Source of the DNA: Chloroflexi bacterium CFX4
GTDB taxonomy: Bacteria > Chloroflexota > Anaerolineae > Aggregatilineales > UBA2796
Assembly (NCBI GenBank): GCA_021404685.1
Contig: QWHC01000014.1
Coordinates: 1 to 64,000 of the forward strand
Direction of reading: 5' to 3'
DNA length: 64,000 nt
How positions within the stretch are numbered: the stretch's first letter is position 1; each line of letters begins with the position of its first letter. A program made the translations under genes and the position numbers. Below, piece by piece: positions 15,649-22,262 of this stretch. The notes under the pieces were generated by a model, which saw only the letters and a program-made list of their open reading frames with translations, had not been told where the DNA came from and did no database searches.

Positions 15649-17715
15649 ATGCTAGCTGAATTGGGGATTGTTACAACAGGGCTGGCGCTGATTTGCGCCG
15701 CATTTGCCGCGTTGGTTGGGCTGTATGGTGCGCTCAATCAGGCTGACCGCTGGATTCTGAGTGCGCGCAACAGTTTGTTGTTCACGCTGCCGCTGCTGAG
15801 CATCGCCTGCCTTGGGATGATCATCGCGCAATTGACGGGACATTTTGAAATTCAATACGTCTGGTCGGTCACGCAGATCAACGAGCCAATCTTCTTCAAA
15901 ATTACGGCGTTATGGGGCGGGCAGCCGGGATCGCTCATGTTTTGGGCGTGGATGCTGAGCGCCTTCGTCGCCGTTGCCATCCTGATCAACTGGCGCAGCG
16001 AACGCCGCCTCATGCCATGGATGGTCACTTTTTCAGCCATCGTGCTGGCATTCTTCATGATTTTGGTCGTGCTGTATGAGAATCCGTTTGCGCGCTTTTG
16101 GCTGCTGCCTAACGCGGCGCAGCCTGTGGCGAGCGTCTTTCAGCCCGCACCAGAGGCAGTGCTGTTCTTTCCACGTGATGGGCAGGGCTTGAATCCGTTG
16201 CTGCGGCATTTCGGCATGGTCATTCATCCACCCATGCTTTACGGCGGCTATGTGGGCATGACCATTCCGTTCGCCTTTGCGATGGCTGCCCTGGCCAGCG
16301 GTCAGCTCAACACGAACTGGATACGCGCCACACGCCGCTGGACGCTAATTGCATGGCTGTTCCTGAGCGCGGGCTTGATCTTGGGTGGGCGCTGGGCATA
16401 CGATGTGCTGGGTTGGGGTGGCTACTGGGGCTGGGATCCGGTCGAGAATGTGGCGCTGCTGCCGTGGCTGACGGGTACGGCGTTCCTGCACAGCATCATG
16501 ATTCAGGAACGGCGCGGAATGCTCAAGACGTGGAATATGTTCTTGATCATCTTCACCTTTCTGCTGGTCATCCTCGGCACCTTTAGCACGCGCAGCGGCA
16601 TTGTGGCAAGCGTCCACAGCTTCGCACAGAGCAACATCGGAATGCCGCTACTGCTCTTTTTTGGCGCAGCGACCATTGGCTGCTTAGGGCTGTGGGCATG
16701 GCGCTGGAGCCGCGGCGAATTGGCGTCTGATCATCGGCTGGAGGGTTTGCTCAGCCGTGAGAGCATGTTCATCCTGAACAACTGGCTGTTCATCGGTGTG
16801 GTGATCATGGTGCTGTGGGGGACCTATGCGCCGGTCTTCACCGAACTGCTGACAGGGCAGGCAATCACGCTTGGCGCGGAATACTATACTGCGGTGGTCG
16901 TGCCGCTTTTCGGCGTGATCTATGTGCTGATGGGCGTGGCACCACTCGTGGCGTGGAAGCGCGCTTCATGGCAGGCGCTTGGGCGGGCGCTGCGTGTGCC
17001 GCTGCTGCTGACGGTTGTGACCGTGCTAATCCTGATTGGGCTTGGCACACGCGAGGCAGGCGCCTTCCTCAGCTACGGCATGATCTTTTTGGCGGGCTAC
17101 ACCGCCCTGTGGGAGTACTATCGCGGTGTGCGGGCGCGCATGGCACGTGGCGAAACGCTTATCACGGCGCTCAATCGGCTCTTTGCGCGCAACCGCAGCC
17201 GCTATGGCGGCTATTTCATCCACCTTGCCGTGGTGGTGATCGGGATCGGCGTGGTGGCAAGCACCGTTTACCAACAAGAGACGCAGCAAACGCTCAGTGC
17301 AGGGCAGTCGCTCACGCTCGGCAACATGACTATGCGCTATAATGAGGCGTTTGAGGCAACGGCTGATGATGGACGCACGATGGTCATCGCCAATGTGAGC
17401 GTGTTCCGCGATGGGCAGTATGTGGGCGAGATACGTCCGCGCAAGGACTTCTTCGGTGAGCGCGGCACACCGATGAGCATCGCAGGGCAGTATACGACTC
17501 TGGAGAGCGATTTTTATGTGCTGCTCACCAATCATCAAGGGGATCGGATCACCTTCAAGGTCTATCTCAATCCGTTGGTCAATCTGATCTGGTGGGGCGG
17601 CGTCCTGTTAATGATCGGCACGTTCTTGGCAGCCTACCCTGATCCGCGCCGCGAACTGGCGGAAAAAGTGGCAGAGGCGCGTGCGCCGGGCAGCCTGCAA
17701 ATCGCCGGGGATTGA
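15649..17715 (+). CDS. ccmF: Cytochrome c haem lyase subunit CcmF
   Basis: This 688-residue polytopic membrane protein has about 15 helices and fits the CcmF family in length. The tryptophan-rich WWD haem-handling motif is present (WAYDVLGWGGYWGWDPVENV, about residues 249-268), and conserved haem-ligand His regions flank it (GMVIHPPMLYGGYVG before, TAFLHSIM after). A large extracytoplasmic C-terminal domain precedes the last helix. With CcmH it attaches haem to apocytochrome CxxCH sites on the outer face of the membrane. The usual ccmABCDE genes are not in the window. The start is 3 bp after the HEPN toxin stop with no strong ribosome site, suggesting translational coupling. Confidence 0.95.
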   Translation: MLAELGIVTTGLALICAAFAALVGLYGALNQADRWILSARNSLLFTLPLLSIACLGMIIAQLTGHFEIQYVWSVTQINEPIFFKITALWGGQPGSLMFWAWMLSAFVAVAILINWRSERRLMPWMVTFSAIVLAFFMILVVLYENPFARFWLLPNAAQPVASVFQPAPEAVLFFPRDGQGLNPLLRHFGMVIHPPMLYGGYVGMTIPFAFAMAALASGQLNTNWIRATRRWTLIAWLFLSAGLILGGRWAYDVLGWGGYWGWDPVENVALLPWLTGTAFLHSIMIQERRGMLKTWNMFLIIFTFLLVILGTFSTRSGIVASVHSFAQSNIGMPLLLFFGAATIGCLGLWAWRWSRGELASDHRLEGLLSRESMFILNNWLFIGVVIMVLWGTYAPVFTELLTGQAITLGAEYYTAVVVPLFGVIYVLMGVAPLVAWKRASWQALGRALRVPLLLTVVTVLILIGLGTREAGAFLSYGMIFLAGYTALWEYYRGVRARMARGETLITALNRLFARNRSRYGGYFIHLAVVVIGIGVVASTVYQQETQQTLSAGQSLTLGNMTMRYNEAFEATADDGRTMVIANVSVFRDGQYVGEIRPRKDFFGERGTPMSIAGQYTTLESDFYVLLTNHQGDRITFKVYLNPLVNLIWWGGVLLMIGTFLAAYPDPRRELAEKVAEARAPGSLQIAGD

Positions 17716-17721
17716 CTCTCG

Positions 17722-17944
17722 ATGACTAAACCAATTCGGTTCACTGAACATGCGATGAAAAGTTCGTGGACTTACAGCAGATGGGCTTTTCAGTAACTGC
17801 CGAACAGGTTATCGAGGCATTGACACAGCCTGATCACATTGATACTGATGTCTCGCCTTGCTGCACGTGGTTTTTGTGGAAGAACCTGATGAAATGCGTG
17901 TAATCACCTTTTATCCTGCACGGAGGAAACGTTATGAGCCATAA
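17722..17944 (+). pseudogene. Frameshifted DUF4258-type toxin (BrnT/RelE-like)
   Basis: Reading across two shifts gives a coherent small protein. It starts MTKPIRFTEHAMK at 17722, continues as KFVDLQQMGFSVTAEQVIEA and on to DVSPCCTW in a second frame, and ends VVFVEEPDEMRVITFYPARRK and RYEP with a stop at 17942. The opening FTEHA, the helix TAEQVIEAL and the closing VITFYPARRKRY are the pattern of DUF4258 toxins. The shifts lie near 17757 and 17865. As written the frame stops early, so the toxin is inactive unless these are sequencing errors. It overlaps the DUF2283 antitoxin by 11 bp, as in intact pairs. Confidence 0.75.
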
Positions 17945-18154
17945 GATGCGTTACGATAGCCAAGAGGATATTTTGATGATATCTGGTTGGCAGAAGACAA
18001 GCCTATTGACCATGCGGAACAGGTTGGTAACAGCATCTTACATCTAAGTGCTGAGGATGAACCACTGCTGCTAGAAGTGCTAAATGCACGTGAATTTGTG
18101 CTAGACCTGATGCGAGCGGTGCTAAACGCTGCACCAGAGACGACCACAACATGA
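17934..18154 (+). pseudogene. Frameshifted DUF2283 antitoxin
   Basis: The start MSHKMRYDSQEDIL at 17934 and the continuation DIWLAEDKPIDHAEQVGNSI to a C-terminal helix REFVLDLMRAVLNAA lie in different frames, with the shift near 17975. YDxxxDIL at the N-terminus, then an acidic VG..I-L strand and a terminal helix, is the DUF2283 pattern, the common partner of DUF4258 toxins. GGAGG lies 7 bp before the ATG, so translation would start but run off frame. Its stop overlaps the broken ccmH copy (ATGA). Confidence 0.75.
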
Positions 18155-18261
18155 GCCGTGCTGCTGGCTTGATCTGCCTGCTCTGCTTGTTGGCGTTCGG
18201 CGTGCCGATCAGCGCACAGGGCGTCGGTAACTTGACGAGGATTGCACAGAAATGCCACTAG
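18151..18261 (+). pseudogene. 5' fragment of ccmH (duplicate)
   Basis: A 36-codon frame encodes a signal peptide nearly identical to that of the intact ccmH at 18927. The phrases LLCLLAFGVPISAQ here and LLCLLALGVPISAQ there sit at the same distance from the ATG. The DNA at 18181-18220 matches 18957-18996 at 36 of 40 bases, and a further GATTGCAC match follows after an 11-12 bp difference. The copy ends where the PIN-like toxin gene begins (18252). This is a scar of the rearrangement that placed the toxin-antitoxin genes between ccmF and ccmH. Confidence 0.8.
18181..18220 (+). repeat. Direct repeat, left copy (ccmH signal-peptide DNA)
   Basis: Forty bases with 36 identities to 18957-18996, in the same orientation. 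The copies are 776 bp apart and flank the DUF5615/DUF433 module. Confidence 0.85.
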
Positions 18262-18614
18262 CATACTACACGGATGCTCATATCTCTCGCTCATTGGTTG
18301 CCCAATTACGACTGCATGGCGTAGATGTGCTGCGTTGCCAAGATGTAGATATGTCTGACGCGGCAGATGAAGCACATTTAGCATTGGCAACCAATCAACA
18401 ACGTATGATTATCACAGGTGACGAGGATTTTCTCGTGTTAGATGCGGAGTGGCGGAATCAAGGAAAATTACATTGTGGCATTGTCTACGTTCGCCCTGAG
18501 AGACGTGAGGCAGTAGGGACAGTACTAGAAATGCTTTTATTTCTTCATGCCGCTGTAGAAGGCGGCGCAGCATCTTTAGAGCAAGACATTTTCGGTAAGG
18601 TTATTCGTGTGTGA
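18252..18614 (+). CDS. DUF5615 PIN-like toxin
   Basis: This 120-residue protein has the DUF5615 pattern: YYTDAHISRSLVAQLRLHGV with an early Asp, DVDMSDAADEAHLALA, RMIITGDEDFLVL (the second acidic cluster, in the 'TxDxDF' position) and a C-terminal helix. DUF5615 proteins are PIN-like (Mut7-C type) nucleases, usually paired with DUF433 antitoxins (VapBC45-like systems). The acidic residues needed for metal binding are present, so the toxin looks intact. The first codons overlap the end of the broken ccmH copy. The DUF433 gene follows after 8 bp. Confidence 0.88.
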   Translation: MPLAYYTDAHISRSLVAQLRLHGVDVLRCQDVDMSDAADEAHLALATNQQRMIITGDEDFLVLDAEWRNQGKLHCGIVYVRPERREAVGTVLEMLLFLHAAVEGGAASLEQDIFGKVIRV

Positions 18615-18622
18615 GGTGTAGA

Positions 18623-18925
18623 ATGACTGTACTTGCGATACAGCACATCGTCAGTGATCCTGATAAACACAATGGCAAACCGCGTATTGCTGGCAAGGGT
18701 ATCACCGTGCAACACATCGCCGCTTTGCACAATCTCGGTTGGTCGGTTGAGCAGATGGTGCAGGAATATGCGCTTGAATTTGGAGAAGTTTATGCAGCAC
18801 TTTCCTACTATTTTGATCACAAATCTGAGATTGATCGGGCGTTAGCAGAAGCGCAGCAACACGCCGAACAAGTTGGTATAACCTTTGCGGCATGGAAACA
18901 TGACATCGGGATGCGGCAAGATTAA
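18623..18925 (+). CDS. DUF433 antitoxin
   Basis: This 100-residue protein has the DUF433 pattern: HIVSDPDKHNGKPRIAGKGI near the N-terminus, then a winged-helix segment HNLGWSVEQMVQEY and AALSYYFDHKSEID. These small HTH proteins are the partner of DUF5615 nucleases and probably also repress their own operon. The ATG at 18623 follows GAGG; an in-frame codon at 18611 would overlap the toxin stop. The stop lies 1 bp before the ccmH start, so the antitoxin and ccmH are tightly coupled. Confidence 0.88.
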   Translation: MTVLAIQHIVSDPDKHNGKPRIAGKGITVQHIAALHNLGWSVEQMVQEYALEFGEVYAALSYYFDHKSEIDRALAEAQQHAEQVGITFAAWKHDIGMRQD

Positions 18926-18926
18926 A

Positions 18927-19418
18927 ATGCGCGCACTACTCTTGGCTGTAGGACTGCTGTGCCTGTTGGCGCTCGGCGTGCCGATCAGCGCGCAGGACAA
19001 CCCTGATTGCACGCAACCCGTCACCGCTGATGAGGTGAACCGCGTCTCGAAAGGCTTGTATTGCCCCGTCTGTGAGAATGTGCCGCTTGAAGTTTGCCCG
19101 ACGGACGCCTGTGAGCGTTGGCGCGAACAGGTGCGCGATCTACTGGCGTGCGGCATGTCTGAGCAGGAGGTGCGCGCTTACTTTGTGGCGCGCTTTGGGC
19201 AAGTTGCCGTTGGCACGCCGACCGATCCAACCTTGCAGTTTTTTACCATCACGCTGCCGCTCATCTTGATCGGCGTGATTGGTGTGCTGGCTGCCCTCAC
19301 GCTGTGGCGTTGGCGCGTCCAAACTCAGGTGCAGCCTGCCCAACCGCCGCCTGATGTGCCGCCATCCGATGATCCCTACCAGGCTGCTATAGAACGTGAG
19401 TTAGAGGAACGTTTTTAA
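18927..19418 (+). CDS. ccmH: Cytochrome c maturation protein CcmH
   Basis: This 163-residue exported, membrane-anchored thiol protein reduces or holds apocytochrome c for haem ligation. It has a signal peptide (LLAVGLLCLLALGVPISAQ), the thiol motif LYCPVCENVPLEVC (C46 and C49) and a C-terminal helix (LPLILIGVIGVLAALTLW). The family usually has LRCxxCQ; here the spacing CxxC is kept and two more cysteines follow (C57, C62), which is unusual. A broken copy of its first 36 codons lies 776 bp upstream. The next gene starts 3 bp after its stop. Confidence 0.92.
   Translation: MRALLLAVGLLCLLALGVPISAQDNPDCTQPVTADEVNRVSKGLYCPVCENVPLEVCPTDACERWREQVRDLLACGMSEQEVRAYFVARFGQVAVGTPTDPTLQFFTITLPLILIGVIGVLAALTLWRWRVQTQVQPAQPPPDVPPSDDPYQAAIERELEERF
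18957..18996 (+). repeat. Direct repeat, right copy (ccmH signal-peptide DNA)
   Basis: The matching copy of 18181-18220, inside the intact ccmH gene. Confidence 0.85.
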
Positions 19419-19421
19419 GCC

Positions 19422-19973
19422 ATGACCACTTCCTTACCGCACACACACCGCAGACGATGGCTGATGCCCATCAGCCTGATCGTGCCGCTGCTGATAGTGA
19501 TCGGGCTTGGCGTTGTGCTGATCCAGAGCAATCAAGGGCAGCTTAGCAGCGGCTTCGCGCCCGCGTTCACCTTACAGACTTATGATGGCGGCAGCTTTGA
19601 CCTGCGCGAACAGCGCGGCAAAGTGGTGCTGATCAACTTTTGGGCAAGTTGGTGCGGTCCGTGCCGCTCGGAGGCGGCGGAGCTAAACGCCGTGTGGGAT
19701 GAGTTTCGCAGCCGCGAGTTTGCCATGATCGGCGTCGGCTATCTGGATAATGAGCGAGATGCGCTCGGCTTCATCGCCGAATTTGGCGTGGAGTATCCAA
19801 CCGGGCATGATAACGGCAGCCTGATCGCACGCGCTTTCCGCACACGCGGTGTGCCAGAGACCTACATCCTTGATCGAGAAGGCAAGATCGCGCACGTCAT
19901 CATCGCGCCAACCAGTGCCAGAGCCTTGCGACCACTCATCGAGGCGCTTTTGGCAGAGGGCGCGCAGCCATGA
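19422..19973 (+). CDS. Thiol-disulfide oxidoreductase, CcmG/ResA type
   Basis: This 183-residue membrane-anchored thioredoxin-fold protein has one N-terminal helix (ISLIVPLLIVIGLGVVLI), the active site FWASWCGPCRSE with CGPC at 78-81, and the cis-Pro region GVPETYILDREG. It reduces CcmH or apocytochrome c cysteines. Both family names (ccmG/dsbE and resA) fit and cannot be separated by eye. It overlaps the next gene by 4 bp. Confidence 0.93.
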   Translation: MTTSLPHTHRRRWLMPISLIVPLLIVIGLGVVLIQSNQGQLSSGFAPAFTLQTYDGGSFDLREQRGKVVLINFWASWCGPCRSEAAELNAVWDEFRSREFAMIGVGYLDNERDALGFIAEFGVEYPTGHDNGSLIARAFRTRGVPETYILDREGKIAHVIIAPTSARALRPLIEALLAEGAQP

Positions 19974-20320
19974 GTCTAGGCGGCTACCTGCTGCTGATCT
20001 TCTTCAGCGCCTTTGCCCTGCTGATCATTCTGCTCCCGCTGCTGAGCCGCCGCACCAAGACCAAGAGCGAGTTCACGGTTGAATTTGGCAAAATGCCATT
20101 GGTGCAGCAGCTTGCCCAAGAACGTGAGGCAGTGCTGCAAGCGCTGCGCGATCTCGAGTTTGATTACCAAACAGGTAAGATCACACACGAAGACTATCTG
20201 CCACAGCGCAAAGCGCTGATGAAACACGCTGCGGAACTTTTGCAGCACCTTGAGGCAGAACACGAAGCAACCCTTGAGGCTGCCATCCGCGCCGCACGCC
20301 AACCCAAAACCGAGTCCTGA
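19970..20320 (+). CDS. CcmI-like small membrane protein
   Basis: This 116-residue protein has one N-terminal helix (GYLLLIFFSAFALLIILLPLL) and a cytoplasmic coiled coil LVQQLAQEREAVLQALRDLE, followed by YQTGKITHEDYLPQRKAL. The phrase 'LRDLEFDYQTGKI..EDY...R' is characteristic of CcmI N-terminal regions and related cytochrome biogenesis proteins. It lacks the TPR part of full CcmI. It probably helps to present apocytochrome to CcmFH. It sits in the operon with overlapping ends. Confidence 0.8.
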   Translation: MSLGGYLLLIFFSAFALLIILLPLLSRRTKTKSEFTVEFGKMPLVQQLAQEREAVLQALRDLEFDYQTGKITHEDYLPQRKALMKHAAELLQHLEAEHEATLEAAIRAARQPKTES

Positions 20321-20324
20321 ATCT

Positions 20325-22253
20325 ATGCGCCTAAAAACAGCTTTTTGCTTATGTGCCTTGCTAGTCCTGACTGCGTGCAGCGGCTTGGCAGGTGAACCAC
20401 CCATTATCCGTACCGTACCACTGCCAACCATCACCCCTACGCCGCCGCCTGACCTTGGCAGACCGCCCGCCCGCGTGGATTTGGCACGTGGTGCAGAACT
20501 TTTCAGCGGTGTGCAAGGCTGCGCCCAGTGCCACGGCATTGCGGGTCAATGGGATGGTCCCGTTGCGGAATCCTTTGCTTGCCAGCCGCGCCTTGCCGAC
20601 TCAAATAATCGCGGCAAGACCGTCTTGGCATGGTTCGGGCTGACCACCAATGGCAATAACGGCGCGGTGAGCTGCCTGATGCCGCCTTGGCGGACGCGCC
20701 TTGACGAACAAGCGCGCTGGGACGTGGTCAGCTATGCCTACAGCCTGCACTACACGCCCGAGCAGATCAGGCGCGGCGGGCAAATCTGGGAAACGACCTG
20801 CGCCGCCTGCCATGGCGCGGTTGGCAAGGGCGAGGGTAATCTGCCCGATCTAACTGAGCCTGCCTACCTGATCGCCAAGAGCGACGTGGCGCTTTTCCAA
20901 AGCCTGACGCAGGGCATTCCCAACCTGCCCAACCACGTTTTCACTGATCTAAGTGAGGCAGATCGCTACGCGGCACTCGCCTTTTTGCGCGCCCTTTCGT
21001 GGGATTCCGCTGAGCTATTGCTGCGTCCGCCGCAGGAACGCGCTGCCTACGCCGCCACGCTGAGCGCACCACCCGCCGCTACTGAAGAAGCTGCTGAACC
21101 GCTCACTGCGGCGCCTAGCCCAACGCCAATTGCTGCGGCTGAGACGTTCACCGTGCGTGGCACCGTGCGCGCCCCGGAGCCATTGGCGGAAGGGCAGCCG
21201 ATCACCTTGCGCGTGATTGCGTTAGGCGTTCACAGCCCGCGTGAGCTTGCTAGTTACCGCACCACCTTGCGCGCTGACCAGACTTTTGCCTTCGAGGGCG
21301 TGCTGAAACAAAGCGGCGCGGTGTATGTTGCCAGCACCGAATATGACGCCGTGACGCAATTCAGCGAGCCGCTGCTGCTGGGCGAAATAACCGACGAAAC
21401 GCTTGAGGTTAGCTTACCACTGTTCCGCGTCAGCCCTGATCCATCGGGTGTGGTGGTGGAATTGCAGCGCGTTTTTGTGGACGTGATCGCGCCGAACCGC
21501 GCCCTGCTGCAAGGCGCGCTGCGCGTTCGGAATGTAGGTGAGCGTATCTACTTGACTGATCAGCGCACCGACGACGATCAGCGCATTTCGCTCACCTTTG
21601 AGCTGCCGATTGGCGCGGCGGGCATTCGCCTAGCGGCTGAATCGGCGGCGCGTTTCCGCGTGGTGGATGCCGACTCGCCGCAGCCGCGCCTTGTGAGCAT
21701 CGCACCGCTGCTGCCCAGTGAAGTCGTGTTGCTCCAATTCAGCTACGAATTGCCCTTCCCTGCCACCAATATTCTGATTAGCCAACCCAACCGCTACCCA
21801 ATCAATCTTTTGATCGTAAATGTGCCACAGGCAAGCGGCGCGCAAATTAACGATCCGCGCTTTACCCTTGATGAAACACCTGTCGTCTTGCAGGCGGGCA
21901 GCTATGCAACCTATGTGCTGCGCGAGCCACTGCCCGCCAACGCCAATATCACGGTCAGCGTGGCACTGGGCGCGGCAAGCGGCGCAGCGGCTGAGCCAGC
22001 CATCGTGATCGTGATCTTTAGCGCGCTGCTGATCCTGATCGGCACGCTTGGCGCGATCCTGTGGCTGAGTCGGCGTGATCGGGCGCAAACGCCAGCGCCC
22101 GATGAAAGCGCGGCGCTCATCGCTCAGATTGCTGCGTTGGATGAGCAATTTGAGCGCGGACAACTGGCTGAAGATACCTATCAAGCGCAGCGTGAAGCGC
22201 TGAAGGCAGCTTTGGCGCGCCTAAGTAACTTACCACCTTCAACGAGAGAGTGA
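20325..22253 (+). CDS. Dihaem cytochrome c lipoprotein with C-terminal membrane anchor
   Basis: This 642-residue protein has a lipoprotein signal (CALLVLTAC, lipid Cys18) and two c-type haem sites, CAQCH at 66-70 and CAACH at 159-163. A Met in CLMPPW (M119) may ligate the first haem; no equally clear Met follows the second. A linker of Ala/Pro/Thr precedes beta-rich domains (about 290-570). A membrane helix follows (IVIVIFSALLILIGTLGAIL), then a cytoplasmic tail LDEQFERGQLAEDTYQAQRE that resembles the CcmI-like protein next door. It is likely an electron carrier or a substrate of the adjacent machinery. The ATG at 20325 begins the lipoprotein signal. Confidence 0.85.
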   Translation: MRLKTAFCLCALLVLTACSGLAGEPPIIRTVPLPTITPTPPPDLGRPPARVDLARGAELFSGVQGCAQCHGIAGQWDGPVAESFACQPRLADSNNRGKTVLAWFGLTTNGNNGAVSCLMPPWRTRLDEQARWDVVSYAYSLHYTPEQIRRGGQIWETTCAACHGAVGKGEGNLPDLTEPAYLIAKSDVALFQSLTQGIPNLPNHVFTDLSEADRYAALAFLRALSWDSAELLLRPPQERAAYAATLSAPPAATEEAAEPLTAAPSPTPIAAAETFTVRGTVRAPEPLAEGQPITLRVIALGVHSPRELASYRTTLRADQTFAFEGVLKQSGAVYVASTEYDAVTQFSEPLLLGEITDETLEVSLPLFRVSPDPSGVVVELQRVFVDVIAPNRALLQGALRVRNVGERIYLTDQRTDDDQRISLTFELPIGAAGIRLAAESAARFRVVDADSPQPRLVSIAPLLPSEVVLLQFSYELPFPATNILISQPNRYPINLLIVNVPQASGAQINDPRFTLDETPVVLQAGSYATYVLREPLPANANITVSVALGAASGAAAEPAIVIVIFSALLILIGTLGAILWLSRRDRAQTPAPDESAALIAQIAALDEQFERGQLAEDTYQAQREALKAALARLSNLPPSTRE

Positions 22254-22262
22254 CACAACCTT

